In this document: positions 21,580 to 33,586 of the stretch, piece after piece
How positions within the stretch are numbered: the first letter of the stretch is position 1
How the letters are laid out: each line of letters opens with the position of its first letter
NCBI GenBank assembly: GCA_945910005.1
Contig: OX246737.1
Coordinates: forward strand, 81,751,477 to 81,815,476
Length of the DNA: 64,000 bases
DNA from: Isoperla grammatica
Taxonomy: Eukaryota; Arthropoda; Insecta; Plecoptera; Perlodidae
Direction of reading: 5' to 3'
Translations under genes and position numbers: made by a program
Notes under the pieces: generated by a model
The model's input: the letters and a program-made list of their open reading frames with translations, nothing else
What the model was told of the DNA's origin: nothing
The model's database searches: none

Positions 21580-24501
21580 TTTATGTCGAAAAGTGTGCGT
21601 ATTTGGCGCTGTCGTATTGCGGGGAAAATTGCCAAAAATTCTAATGTCTATTGGATACATTTGTGACTCTTTAACTGTAAATAGAATTGAATGGGGCATC
21701 TTTTTATAATGAAATTTTTTAAAGATTTTTGTCCCGTTAAAAATTTAACGGCACCCAAACTCGAAAAATTTTCGAAATCTCAATTTGACGATTTTGGTAC
21801 GTTTTAACTGTGTCACATTCAAACGACTCTGTCCGTCGAACCAAACGAGATATAACGTTCGTTTTTGTTTCGTTACCGTCGGGCAACATCTGGGTAACTA
21901 CATTTTGGAATTTTTTTGGATTTGTCCCGGAACTTTCGTCAATCAAATTGTGTACATTTGGTACCGCGTGCAGATAAAATCGTTTAGTACAGATTTCCTC
22001 ACACATTTTTGTTTCCGAATTGAATTGACTTTTTCATTTTTAAAGTCCTAAGGTAACAAACAGGAACACCAATCAAATTTTTGAATTTCGTCCCGGATGC
22101 TTAGTTATAGCCACTTTTCCATTTTTTCGGCACGGCTTCAATTTTGATTTTTTGTATCAAGTTGGTACTTTCAAAATAGGTTTTTTTTTCTTTAGGCCGA
22201 TGCTGAAAGCTTGCCCGTACAGGGGCATGAAAAAACATTTTCGAAAAGTCACCCCTAAACCAAATGATAAATGTTCGCGCAACGCACTTTTCACGGCGAT
22301 CTAAAAACACGCATACAAAAGTTTTTATTTTGTATATAAAATGGGTTTTGAATATGCCATTTAACAAAAATTTGTGTTAAGCATTAATAAGTGGACATAA
22401 ATCAATTTGAAAATGTTATTTTCAAAAATGTGACTTTACGGGTGTCCGAGTTACGGTGCTTTAACGGAGTTCATCCGTCCCGTGTTTTTACCGGAAATTG
22501 TCTATGAGAATTTTTAAATGTCTTAAAAAATCAAGTTTGAATTATTTTAATTTTGAAAAATAACCACTAAACTTGATTATTAACGAAGTGATTTTTGAAT
22601 TTCGTCCCGGATGCTTAGTTATGGGCACTTTTCCATTTTTTCGAAACGGCTTCAGTTTTTATTTTTTTGCATCAAGTTGGTACTTTCAAAATAGGTATTT
22701 TTTTCTTTTGGCCGATGCTGAATACTTGCCCGTACAGGGGGATGAAAAAACATTTTCAAAAAGTCACCCCTAAACCAAATGACAAACGTTCGCGCAACGC
22801 ACTTTTCACGGCGATCTAAAAACACGCATACAAAAGTTTTTGTTTTGTATATAAAATGGGTTTTAAATATGCCATTTAACAAAACTTTGTGTTAAGCATT
22901 AATTAGTGGACATAAATCAATTTGAAAATGTTATTTTCAAAAATGTGACTTTAACGGGTGTCCGAGTTACGGTGCTTTAACGGAGTTCATCCGTCCCGTG
23001 TTTTTACCGGAAATTGTCTATGAGAATTTTTAAATGTCTTAAAAAATCAAGTTTGAATTATTTTAATTTTGAAAAATAATCACTAAACTTAATTATTAAC
23101 GAAGCGATTTTTGAATTTCGTCCCGGATGCTTAGTTATGGGCACTTTTCCATTTTTTCGACACGGCTTCAGTTTTTATTTTTTTGCATCAAGTTGGTACT
23201 TTCAAAATAGGTATTTTTTTCTATAGGCCGTTGCTGAATACTTGCCCGTACAGGGGGATGAAAAAACATTTACAAAAAGTCACCCCTAAACCAAATGACA
23301 AACGTTCGCGCAACGCACTTTTCACGGCGATCTAAAAACACGCATACAAAAGTTTTTGTTTTGTATATAAAATGGGGTTTAAATATGCCATTTAACAAAA
23401 CTTTTTGTTTAGCATTAATAAGTGGACATATTTATATATGAAAATGTTATTTTTTAAAATGTGACTTTACGGGTGTCTGAGTGTGCGTATTTGGCGCAGT
23501 TGTATTGCGGGGAAAATTGCCAAACATTCGAATGTCTTTCGGAGACATTTTTCACTCTTTAACTGTAAATAGAATTGAATCTTTTTGTAATGAAATTTTT
23601 TTAATATTTTTGTCCCGTTCAAAATTTACGGACACCCAAACTCGAAAAATTTACGGAATCTCAATTTGACGATTTTTGTACGTTTTAACTGTGTCACATT
23701 CAAACGACTCTGTCCGTCGAACCAAACGAGATATAACGTTCGTTTTTGTTTCGTTACCGTCGGGCAACTTCTAGGTATCTACATGTTGGAATTTTTTTGG
23801 ATTTGTCCCGGAACTTTCGTCAATCAAATTGTGTACATTTGGTACCGCGTGCAGATAAAATCGTTTAGTACAGATTTTCTCACAAATTTTTGTTTCCGAA
23901 TTAAATTGACTTTTTCATTTTTAAGGTCCTAAGGTAACAAACAGGAACACCAATCAAATTTTTGAATTTCGTCCCGGATGCTTAGTTATGGGCACTTTTC
24001 CATTTTTTCAACACGGCTTCAGTTTTGATTTTTTTACATCAAGTTGGTACTTTTGAAATAGGTTTTTTTTCTTTTGGCCGATGCTGAAAGCTTGCCCGTA
24101 CAGGGGCATGAAAAAACATTTTCGAAAAGTCACCCCTAAACCAAATGACAAATGTTCGCGCAATACACTTTTCATGGCGATTTAAAAACCCGCATACAAA
24201 AGTGTTTGTTTTGAATATAAAATGGGTATTAAATATGCCATTTAACAAAACTTTGTGTTTAGCATTAGTAAGTGGACATAAATCTATTTGAAAATGTTAA
24301 ATTCGAAAATATGACTTTACGGGTGTCCGAGTTACGGTGCTTTAATGGATTTCATCCGTCCCGTGTTTTTGGCAGAAATTGTCTATGAAAATTTTTAAAT
24401 GTCTAAAAAAAACATGTTTGAATTTTTATACATTTTTTTTTCTCAAAATGGTGGGGTCTCATGGCTATTGACATCATATTGAACATACCCAGACGTACCC
24501 G
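21580..24501 (+). repeat. Tandemly amplified leader region of copy B
   Basis: The unit family resumes at GTCGAAAAGTGTGCG, lacking the first 200 bp of a normal unit. The leader word TGCCCGTACAGG then occurs four times (22212, 22727, 23243, 24093), each preceded by TTTCGTCCCGGATGCTTAG, giving repeats of about 515 bp with one longer interval of 850 bp. The last copy leads into the copy B transposon. No protein is predicted; short minus-strand frames across the leader are not conserved as protein. Confidence 0.75.
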
Positions 24502-24646
24502 TTGTTCACGTTCAATTGTCAACATTTACCGTTTACAATAATAATTACACAATTACATTTATTGTTCACACACTCGGGTTAAATGCCGCCACACTGAGCA
24601 TTCCCCACTTTTCAAAAACACTGTAATTTTGTAAAGTTGTCTACTC

Positions 24647-27600
24647 ATGCCTACATTAATTTACTTTTCTTTTTTCACATGCCGTGCAACAGGTGTTGTA
24701 GAGCAATCGCAACCAGGCCACACCTCGAACTCTGGTTCTGCAAGTGGCTCGATTGCCTCGATTGCAGACCAACATGCATGGCCCCCACTGCCGACGAGAC
24801 TACAAAATACAGGTAAGAGTGGTGCCGAGGCTCCTGTGCGTCCCTCAAGGCCCCTTAGGGGAACTAGGGGGACGGCAGGGGCAGGTGCTGTTGTCAAGGC
24901 GACGTTGCCCCCTCGCCGGAGTGGACGCATCTCCGCACAATCATCGACATCCGGAGACAGCGTCGTCTCCAACATCCCGTCTACAGCAAGTGCCGAGGTC
25001 AGCGAGCCGCCGTCACCGGTCGCCGACGAAGTAACGACGATCCATCGTCGTACTAGAAAGAGGAAGACTCCATCCGTTGTCGAGGCCACGTTGCCCCCCC
25101 GCCGGAGTGGACGCATCTCAGCACAATCCTCGACATCCGGAGATAGCGTCATCTCGAACACCCCGTCTACAGCCCGAGGGGCCATAAAGAGGGGAAGAGT
25201 TGTGCCGGAGACGGATGTCGCTGATAAGTCTTCAACATCTGGAGACAGCTTCGTCCCAAACACCCCGTCTACGGCCCGAGGGGCCATTAAGAGGGGAAGA
25301 GTTGTGCCGGAGACGGACGACTCTGAACAGTCTTCAACATCTGGAGACAGTTTTGTCCCGAACACCCCGTCTACAGCCCGAGGTGCCATAAAGAGGGGAA
25401 AAGTTGTCCCGGAGACGGACGACTCTAATCAGTCTTCAACATCTGGAGACAGCTTCGTCCCAAACACCCCGTCCACATCCAGAGGGGCCACAAAGGGTGG
25501 GAAAGTTGTGCCACAGTTGGCCGCTACACCCACGAGCTCATCCGCCGCCGGTCACGTGTCCGCGGTCAACCAAGACCCGGACGACGACGACGATGACGAC
25601 GACGACGAGCGCATGTATGTGTATGTTCAAATGGAAGAATTGGACGCACAGTACAACAAGCTGTACGTGCCCGGAGATGGTAACTGCCTCTTCAGATGTC
25701 TCAGTCACATCCAGATGGGACACCAGGACGACCACCAGCGTATAAGGCGCGAGGTCGTCGATTACATCACCAACCACTGGGCCGACTTCGGCGTGTTCTA
25801 TGAACAGGCGTATCGTGACGTCCACCACTATTGCCGGGAGATGTCCAACGAGCACGTCTACGGCAACGAAATGGAGGCACTAGCCTTTGCCCGCATCTAC
25901 GAAGTAAATTTGAAGGTGCACCGGCAAATAAAGCCCACGTTGGTGCTGTGGAACCTTCAGTGTTACAGAGAAGGCGGAGATGCTCCGTACAATCACCTGC
26001 TGTTCTCTGGCATGGCCGAAGACAACTACTTGGACGGCCACTACGTGGTGCTAGAGTTACGGGGCAACATACCCGACTACGAAAGTGCCGACGGCGCCAC
26101 GGAGTCTGACAAAGACGAGTCTCTACACTCCGAAGCTTCCTCGCCGTCAGAGGAGTCGGACTCTTCTGTCTCTTCCACGAGCAGAACATCCTTTAGATCA
26201 AACTTTAGGAAAAAACGCGTTTCTGTGAAAAAAGCGGGATCACAAACGTTTAAAAAATTACGACGCAAGTATAACGAGGCGGCAAAAAAACGTAAGGAAG
26301 CCGCCCTGGAACAAGCCGCTCGTGACGCAATCGCCGAGGAGGAAGCGGCCGAGGACGTTGCAGACAACGTTCCCAACCCGATGGAAGGACCGGAACTGCC
26401 AGACTTTGTGTTTGCAGAGCCCACCTTCCGACCCGACGTGGCCAACAGACGTGTGCCCACGACGTACCGCGACGCGGTCTCCCTAGAGGGAGAAGATGTC
26501 GAGCCGGTGTCTTGCGGGAATCTCACCGCCAGATGTCCCGTACCCCACTGTCTTGCACTCCACTTCGAGAAGGAGAAGAAGAACGTCAAGGGTCTATACA
26601 ACACGTGTTGCACCCTGGGCAAAATTAAACTCGACGCCCTCAACGAGTGTCCCGAGATGCTGCGCGCGCTGCTGACGGAAAACGATCCCGCCGGCAACGG
26701 CAAACACTTTCGGGAACACATCCGTCAGTACAACTCTGCGTTCCAGTTTGCTTCGTTTAACGCGGACAATATCATCGCGCTGGGACCCGGTGCGCCTTCC
26801 TTCAAGATCCAGGGCAACATCTATCACAGGATGCACTGCGTGGATCCGCTGCCGGACAAACCGAGGAAGCAGAACCAGATCTACTTTGTGGATGCTGACC
26901 GGGTGACGGACGCGAGACTTAATGTCGAGCCAAAGTGCAAGGACAACGTGTTGCGTGCCGTCGAAACAATGATCAGGGAGATCAATCCGTTCTGCGCCGC
27001 CTTCCTCATGATGAAGGACGTTCTCGAAACAGAACGTGCAGAAGCAGAGGCCGCCGGCATTCCGCCGCGCGAGGTCATCCTCAATCTGGTGGTAGATGTA
27101 AACACCAACCTAAGGACCCATAACCTGCCGACCAGCCCGAGCGAGATCGCAGTCATCTTTTTCGGTGACAGTCCGCCGTTTAAGGTCGACGCCAGATGCC
27201 ACTCCAAGTCGACCGGTTCGCGGGACATCTACCGTCTCGCCGGCACCCTGGACCCCATGGTCTACCCGTTGTTGTTTCCCTGCGGAGACATTGGTTTCCA
27301 CTTGAAACTAAAGCATGTTCCCCAGTACGCCACTGCCAAGAGGAACTTTGTAACCATGCGTCAGTACTACAAGTACCGTTTGGCCATACGCGACGCCTTC
27401 AGCGTCCTCCACCACTCTGGCAAGCTATTCCAGCAGTACATTGTCGACGCGTGGGTCAAGGTTGAGGGCAACGCACTCAACTGGTTACTTAAAAACCAGC
27501 CCAAGTTGCGTCGCGACTCCTACGCCGGCCTCGCGGACCACGTAGCCCGCCAGGCCGAGGAGCAGGGCGCAGCCGTCGGCATGATCACCATCATGCCATC

Positions 27601-30600
27601 AAAAACAATCAACTCGCCGCGGTACTTTGCCCAGAACTGTCAGGACGCGATGACGGTGATGATCAAGTACGGCAAACCCGACTACATGATAACCATGAGT
27701 TCCAATCCCGGCTGGCCAGAGATCAAAGAGAACCTACGTCGCGGCGAGGAGGCCAACAACCGTCCCGACATCTGCACGCCCGTCTTCCAATTGAGGCTCG
27801 AGATTCTGCTCGACGAACTCAAGAACAAAAAGGTGCTTGGACACGTGCTAAACTACGTGTACGCCATCGAGTTCCAGAAGCGGGGACTACCACACGCCCA
27901 CATTGTCGTAATAATGAAGGATTGCGATAAGCCTAAGACGGGCGACGACCTCGACAAGGTCGTCAGGGCCGACATCCCGGACCCCGTCACCGAGCCAAGA
28001 CTTTACAAGTTGGTCACCAAGTTGATGATCCACCACAAGTGTTCGGTCAAGTGCTGGAAGACCAACACGAGGGTGTGCTCCAAGTACTACCCGAAGCCCT
28101 ACTCCCCGTTGACCATATTCAACGACAAGGGCAGAGCCAAACACAGGCGTATCCCCCCCAGCGAGGGAGGACATTCGTTTGTCAAGGCGGGAATAACCTA
28201 CACGGACGCGGATGTCGTGCCGTACAATCCCTATTTGTTGCTGCGACAGAACGCTCACATCAACGTCGAGCCGTGCGTCAGCGATCGCTGCTACATGTAC
28301 ATTTGCGATTACATCACCAAGGGTAACGCCAGTGCACAGGTCAGTTTCCGCGAAATTGCCAACAGAATCGCAGGTCCCGCCGCGGCCGGTACCACTGCCG
28401 CCGCCGCCACCACTGCCACCGCCGGCACTACTGCCGCTGGCAACCCGGCTGCCGCCGCCGGCACCACCGCAACCCTTGATTACAACGAGGTCAAGACGTA
28501 CGAGACGTACCGTTATGTGAGCGCCCCGGAGGCCTGCTATCGCATCTACGAGTACCCCATGTTCGTCAACACGGACACGGTTTACAGGCTGCCACTCCAC
28601 CTCGAAAACAACCAAACGGTTGTGTTCAACGAGGGCAGGGAGCAAGAGGCGTATGAAGCCGCCATGAACAAGAAAACCATGCTGACCGGCTGGTTCATCT
28701 TAAACGGCCAGGCCGACGAAGCGGGTCAAGTCGCCAGGACAACGACATACGACAAGGCCCCGCTCCAGTTCATGTGGAACAAAGATCCGGGCATCTGCCG
28801 TTGGCAGTTGAGGCAAAGGAATTTCGATAACATCGCGTCGAGATTGTACGACGTGTCTCCCAGGCACGTCGAACTGTTCCACATGCGAATTTTACTCACG
28901 CACGTGCGTGGGGCGACCTCGTTCGCGAGCCTTCGTACGGTCGACGAAGAGGTGTGCCCCACGTTCAAGGAGGCGTGCGTGCGTCGTCACCTTCTCGAGG
29001 ACGACGACGAGTACGACAAGGCGATGGAACGGGCTACCGACATGAGGGGATCCCGTATGGTACGCCAGCTGTTTGCCTACATCCTGTTAAACTGCCTCCT
29101 TACGGACCCGGTGGGCATGTATGACAGACACATGCCCAAGATGACGGAAAGCTATCTTCGTTGCGGCATGAGCCAAGACGAGGCCGTCAGGAGGTGTCTC
29201 GCGCACATATCCAGCATCCTGGTGCGCAACAACTCTAGCAACACGGATCACGGTCTACCCGAACCAGGACTCCCGCCGCCCGACGCCGCAGCCGTTCCCG
29301 ACCCCGAGGAGCCGGCCAGGAGTTCTACAGGTGGATTCTACCTGTCTCGCGTCGATGCGCGGGCACGACTAGCACAACTCAACGTCCAACAGCGGGCGGT
29401 TTACGACGCCGTCGTCGAGGACGTTGAGCGTTACGCTGTCGGCGAGCACCACACTCACAAGATGGTGTACGTCGACGGACCCGGCGGAACGGGAAAAACG
29501 TTTATGCTAAACACCTTGATAGGCAACCTACAGCATCAGGGTCTCATAGTGGAGGCGTGCACTTGGACGGGCATCGCCGCCACGCTGCTGTTCGGCGGGC
29601 AAACGTGCCACGGCCTATTCGGCCTGCCGTTTAATCTCGACAAGGATTCGACTGTCAATATCACCGCCAAGTCGCCAAAGGCGGCGAAACTCATGAACGC
29701 TTCCGTGATTGTCATCGACGAGGTGTCGATGGTCAACAAGGAGGTGTTCAGATGCGTCGACAACTTCCTCAGGTTCATGACCAACAGGGAGGACGTCCCC
29801 TTCGGGGGCAAGCCAATGCTGTTTGGAGGTGACTTCCGACAGCTTCTACCCGTCGTCTCGTCCAACGAGACGCACAAAACCGTCGAGTCGTGCCTAAAGT
29901 TCTCTTACCTGTGGCCGCTCATGCGCAAATTCAAACTCGTCGACAATCTGCGCGCCGGCCCCGGACAACAGCAGTGGGCCACGTGGCTGCTGGCCCTGGG
30001 CAACGGCACTCTGCCGCAGGCCATGCCACCGCCCATGCACGACATGGTCGAGCTCGACCCGTCTTGCAAGGTGGTCGGCAACGACATGGCGAGAATTATA
30101 TTCGGACAGACGCTCGACGAGGACGTCGCCCACAGGGCCATCCTCACGCCCACAAACTACATGGTGGGATGTATCAACGAGCAGATACTCGCCGCGCTGC
30201 CCGGCGAAAAGGTGACTTTCTACAGCGCCGACAAACTAATCGAGCAGCACAACGACGGTCCCCGGATCACCCAGGAGGTGCTCAACGAGATGGCACCGCA
30301 CAGATTCCCTCCTCACGAATTGAATGTCAAGGTCGGCGCCATTGTCATGTTGCTGTGCAACGTCGACCTGGCCGAGGGACTCACCAACGGCACCCGCATG
30401 GAGGTGCTCAACGCCCACCAGAACCTCTTGCATTGCAAGATCGTGACTGACGGGAAATTCGCCGGCAATACAACTTACATGCCGCGCATGAAAATGATCT
30501 ATGACGACATACGTAAATTTCCATTCAAGATGGAGCGGGTGCAATTCCCCGTGAAACTCTCGTACGCGATGACCATAAACAAGGCGCAGGGACAGACCTT

Positions 30601-30796
30601 CGACAGGATCGGTCTGATCCTCGACCGACCGTGCTTCTCCCACGGACAGTTGTACGTGGCCGCCAGCCGCGTCTCCCAGATGGACAAGTTCATGGTTAAC
30701 GTGACAGAGTCCTCCCAACAGGGCTCCCTGTCGAAAGACGACCCCACCAGGTTGTATGTCGCCAACGTCGTTTGGCGTGAGGTTCTGCGCGAGTGA
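24647..30796 (+). CDS. OTU-Rep-helicase Helitron transposase, copy B
   Basis: 2049-aa homologue of the copy A protein with the same domain order: Ser/Thr-rich 34-residue repeats, acidic tract, OTU protease (Cys347, His465), Cys/His cluster, HUH nuclease (H1083, H1085, Y1218, Y1222) and Pif1-type helicase (Walker A at 1611-1618). It is six residues shorter only because of the Ala/Thr run. Differences from copy A concentrate in the first 130 residues and in a basic patch at 521-551; the Rep and helicase regions differ at only a few positions. A methionine that could serve as a later start in copy A (MATLPPRR) is Lys in copy B, which supports the upstream ATG. No stop codon or frameshift is present. 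Presumed to act in the nucleus on element ends, nicking and unwinding DNA for rolling-circle transposition. Confidence 0.93.
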   Translation: MPTLIYFSFFTCRATGVVEQSQPGHTSNSGSASGSIASIADQHAWPPLPTRLQNTGKSGAEAPVRPSRPLRGTRGTAGAGAVVKATLPPRRSGRISAQSSTSGDSVVSNIPSTASAEVSEPPSPVADEVTTIHRRTRKRKTPSVVEATLPPRRSGRISAQSSTSGDSVISNTPSTARGAIKRGRVVPETDVADKSSTSGDSFVPNTPSTARGAIKRGRVVPETDDSEQSSTSGDSFVPNTPSTARGAIKRGKVVPETDDSNQSSTSGDSFVPNTPSTSRGATKGGKVVPQLAATPTSSSAAGHVSAVNQDPDDDDDDDDDERMYVYVQMEELDAQYNKLYVPGDGNCLFRCLSHIQMGHQDDHQRIRREVVDYITNHWADFGVFYEQAYRDVHHYCREMSNEHVYGNEMEALAFARIYEVNLKVHRQIKPTLVLWNLQCYREGGDAPYNHLLFSGMAEDNYLDGHYVVLELRGNIPDYESADGATESDKDESLHSEASSPSEESDSSVSSTSRTSFRSNFRKKRVSVKKAGSQTFKKLRRKYNEAAKKRKEAALEQAARDAIAEEEAAEDVADNVPNPMEGPELPDFVFAEPTFRPDVANRRVPTTYRDAVSLEGEDVEPVSCGNLTARCPVPHCLALHFEKEKKNVKGLYNTCCTLGKIKLDALNECPEMLRALLTENDPAGNGKHFREHIRQYNSAFQFASFNADNIIALGPGAPSFKIQGNIYHRMHCVDPLPDKPRKQNQIYFVDADRVTDARLNVEPKCKDNVLRAVETMIREINPFCAAFLMMKDVLETERAEAEAAGIPPREVILNLVVDVNTNLRTHNLPTSPSEIAVIFFGDSPPFKVDARCHSKSTGSRDIYRLAGTLDPMVYPLLFPCGDIGFHLKLKHVPQYATAKRNFVTMRQYYKYRLAIRDAFSVLHHSGKLFQQYIVDAWVKVEGNALNWLLKNQPKLRRDSYAGLADHVARQAEEQGAAVGMITIMPSKTINSPRYFAQNCQDAMTVMIKYGKPDYMITMSSNPGWPEIKENLRRGEEANNRPDICTPVFQLRLEILLDELKNKKVLGHVLNYVYAIEFQKRGLPHAHIVVIMKDCDKPKTGDDLDKVVRADIPDPVTEPRLYKLVTKLMIHHKCSVKCWKTNTRVCSKYYPKPYSPLTIFNDKGRAKHRRIPPSEGGHSFVKAGITYTDADVVPYNPYLLLRQNAHINVEPCVSDRCYMYICDYITKGNASAQVSFREIANRIAGPAAAGTTAAAATTATAGTTAAGNPAAAAGTTATLDYNEVKTYETYRYVSAPEACYRIYEYPMFVNTDTVYRLPLHLENNQTVVFNEGREQEAYEAAMNKKTMLTGWFILNGQADEAGQVARTTTYDKAPLQFMWNKDPGICRWQLRQRNFDNIASRLYDVSPRHVELFHMRILLTHVRGATSFASLRTVDEEVCPTFKEACVRRHLLEDDDEYDKAMERATDMRGSRMVRQLFAYILLNCLLTDPVGMYDRHMPKMTESYLRCGMSQDEAVRRCLAHISSILVRNNSSNTDHGLPEPGLPPPDAAAVPDPEEPARSSTGGFYLSRVDARARLAQLNVQQRAVYDAVVEDVERYAVGEHHTHKMVYVDGPGGTGKTFMLNTLIGNLQHQGLIVEACTWTGIAATLLFGGQTCHGLFGLPFNLDKDSTVNITAKSPKAAKLMNASVIVIDEVSMVNKEVFRCVDNFLRFMTNREDVPFGGKPMLFGGDFRQLLPVVSSNETHKTVESCLKFSYLWPLMRKFKLVDNLRAGPGQQQWATWLLALGNGTLPQAMPPPMHDMVELDPSCKVVGNDMARIIFGQTLDEDVAHRAILTPTNYMVGCINEQILAALPGEKVTFYSADKLIEQHNDGPRITQEVLNEMAPHRFPPHELNVKVGAIVMLLCNVDLAEGLTNGTRMEVLNAHQNLLHCKIVTDGKFAGNTTYMPRMKMIYDDIRKFPFKMERVQFPVKLSYAMTINKAQGQTFDRIGLILDRPCFSHGQLYVAASRVSQMDKFMVNVTESSQQGSLSKDDPTRLYVANVVWREVLRE
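24941..25534 (+). repeat. 102-bp in-frame tandem repeat, copy B
   Basis: Same five Ser/Thr-rich units as in copy A, with a few substitutions (for example SNTPSTARG and PSTSRGATKGG variants). Repeat number is unchanged. Confidence 0.88.
28370..28473 (+). repeat. Ala/Thr/Gly low-complexity insert, copy B
   Basis: Shorter version of the copy A run by 18 bp; the reading frame is preserved. Confidence 0.88.
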
Positions 30797-31036
30797 ATGT
30801 TTCAGGTGCTACGCGAGTTAAGGGTGAAACACCCCTGTACCCCAGCACGTGAAAACATTTCGCTGCGCGATTAAAGGGTTCAGGTGCTGTGTGAGTAAAG
30901 GGTTCATCACCCCTTTACGACCAGCACGTGAAAACATTTGGCTGCGCGAGTTTAGGGTTTTACACCCATTTACACCAGCAATAAAATCAATAGGCAACGT
31001 TCTACGTATACTAAAAAATAAGGGCCTTTGACGTGC
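30797..31036 (+). terminator. 3' UTR repeats and poly(A) signal, copy B
   Basis: Same three GCACGTGAAAACATTT-type repeats and an AATAAA at 30980-30985, 184 bp after the stop codon. Confidence 0.6.
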
Positions 31037-31632
31037 TTGCCCCCCCCCCCCCCCCCCCTGGGGTGGTTCCCCAACTTACTCGACACGTAAACGTGAATTA
31101 CACTAACGCCAACGGTTACACGGACAATGGGGAACCCTCCATCCCAACTTACGTTAACGACGCCCTCCACCACGACATTAGGATTTATTACAATAGACAT
31201 GCATAAAAATTGTCGTTTACCATTACATGCTGTTGGTTGGTTTCGTGGGACAAGGGAAATTAATGCATTTTACAATGTTCTTATGCATATTTGCGTCTGT
31301 CGACACATCTCCACCGATCTGTTTCAATCCTTTCTTTGACAAGATATTCGTTTTCAGTTATGGCACGTTGTTACCACACTCTTCTGGTCGTGCACCTCTT
31401 TTGATTCATGTACCATGTGTTTTCAAGAGTAAAAAATTATAAACAACACACTGTTGTGATGCTAGATTATGCCAAACATTGTATTCAGAAAAGCAAGTGA
31501 TTTTTCACAAACATTGGTCAACATCACTCTTACCAGACAAACATCAAACAATGATACATGTTGTTTTCAAATGCAAACTACAAATACTTCCTACCGCCTC
31601 TACATCACGTTGTGTAACTCTACTGCAAAGGT
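31037..31632 (+). other. Element 3' region, copy B, with longer poly(C)
   Basis: Includes the 19-base C run (31040-31058) and the same open but ATG-less stretch as copy A. No recognised product. Confidence 0.4.
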
Positions 31633-31976
31633 AATCATAACTAATCTTTTCATTTCAGCCTGTTGCACATGCCGCTACACGTCCATTGTATACCAATTTA
31701 ATTACATTTACTTTTCTAGGTCCGACAGGTCGGTGATCCAGTCAACCAGACAAGAACGTTTAGTATTTGTTCCGACGTCCTACGCTAGACACACGCTGTA
31801 AGATAATCATAAGTCATCCTTTCATTTCAGCCAGTTGCACATGCCGTTACACGTCCATTGTATACCAATTTAATTACATTTACTTTTCTAGGTCCTACAG
31901 GTCGGTGATCCAGTACACCAGACAAGAACGTTTAGAATTTGTTCAGACGGCCTACGCTAAACACACGCTGTAAGAT
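31633..31976 (+). repeat. 172-bp tandem duplication, copy B
   Basis: Two direct copies identical in layout to 7553-7896, with the acceptor-like TTTCATTTCAG and TTTTCTAG words in each. Confidence 0.85.
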
Positions 31977-32031
31977 TCTACCATTACAAATTACAATCAA
32001 CGCTTCCGTGTGGACATTCGTCATTTACCAT

Positions 32032-32250
32032 ATGTGTGTGTGTGCAGTCTTGGGACATGGTCAACTTCCAGTTCCTGTCATTCCTCGCACGGATCATCAA
32101 GTCAATGTCGGCTATTTGGATACATGTTTTACTTTGAATGTGAATGTAGCGTGGCACACCGGTCCAGTGGGCAACGATGTGGCGTACCTGGTCAACAATA
32201 ATTACCTCATTGTATTCTCTCGTGCACAACACGGTACGGATTGCGGTTAA
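32032..32250 (+). CDS. Small hypothetical protein in the element 3' region, copy B
   Basis: Same 72-residue frame as 7952-8170, starting MCVCAVLGHG, intact. It differs from copy A by a Ser to Pro change. The (TG)n-CAG at its start may be a splice acceptor, in which case it is an exon. No domain recognised; coding status is unproven because the two copies are too similar to test selection. Confidence 0.3.
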   Translation: MCVCAVLGHGQLPVPVIPRTDHQVNVGYLDTCFTLNVNVAWHTGPVGNDVAYLVNNNYLIVFSRAQHGTDCG

Positions 32251-32741
32251 CTTTTGTCGGCATCTCGCACCAATGTGAATGTGCCCAATTCCTTTTGCTC
32301 ATTACCCATTCCCAACGAAACCAACCACGACGTACTCATGTATGGGACAAACTATTGCAACAATTTCTTTTCGGGAGGGGGGTGGAATGACACGACACGA
32401 CTTACAAAGATTGAGATATTTGTACTAGTCTTAAACAATTATGCAAATAATTTTATGGAAAGAAAAAATACAACAATAGAAAAACATTATTCAAACATTT
32501 AAACCTTATTTATACATTAAAATCAATTTACTTTATATTTATATCAATCTTTGTGGATTTCACTTTTAATTCATTTCAATTAATATTGCTCGTCAAACCA
32601 CAATGCTATTCATGATACTAACTACTAACAATCACAATACAACAATGTTCATAAACATACCGCTATTCAACAATTATTGGTGGCAATTAACATCTACAAA
32701 CAATGTCTCAATCTAGGCCCTTTGTGACTGATGCAATGCTA
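32251..32741. other. AT-rich spacer, copy B
   Basis: Same featureless AT-rich sequence as 8171-8661. Confidence 0.5.
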
Positions 32742-33586
32742 GTGACGGTACCTAAAAGGATATTCACACGGCGAACCGAAAGTTCACGGTTGGTCCGTCA
32801 CTCCCGAACGAGTGTTCGAACCTTCTCAAGCTTTTGGTATTCTTTGTGAGTAGAGGCCCCGATGTGTTCGGCCATACCGGGTAGCGGTACCTTATAGGAC
32901 ATTCACACGGCGATCCGAAAGTTCACGGTTGGTACGTCACTCCAAGACGAGTTGTCAAACCTTCACAAACTTTTGGTTTTCTGTGCGAGTAGAGGCCCCG
33001 TAGTGTTCGGCCTTACCTGATAGTGGAAAATGACGGTACCTAAAAAGGATATTCACACGGCGATCCAAAACACCACGGTTGGTCCTTCACTCCCGGACGA
33101 GTTGTCGAACCTTCTGAAGGTTTTGGTTTTCTGTGCGAGTAGAGGCCCCAAAGTGATTTGGCCTTACCGGTTGACGGTACCTACTAGGACATTCTCACGG
33201 CGATCCGAAAGTTCACGGTTGGTACGACACTCCAAGACGAGTTGTCAAACCTTCTCAAACTTTTGGTTTTCTGTGCGAGTAGAGGCCCCGCAGTGATTTG
33301 GCCTTACCGGATAGTGGTACCTAACAGGACATTCAAACAGCGATCCAAAAGTTCGCGATTGATACGTCACTCCAAGACGAGTAGTCAAACATTCTCAAAC
33401 TTTTGGTTTTCTGTGCGAGTAGAGGCCCCAAAGTGATTTGGCCTTACCGGTTGACGGTACCTAATAGGACATTCTCACGGCGATCCGAAAGTTCACGGTT
33501 GGTACATCACTCCAAGACGAGTTGTCAAACCTTCAACTTTTGGTTTTCTGTGCGAGTAGAGGCCCCGAAGTGATTTGGCCTTACCA
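32742..33586 (+). repeat. Six copies of the 141-bp direct repeat, copy B
   Basis: Same six units as 8662-9506 in the same order, each with its own diagnostic substitutions. The array was therefore copied as a block with the element and not expanded anew. Confidence 0.92.
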
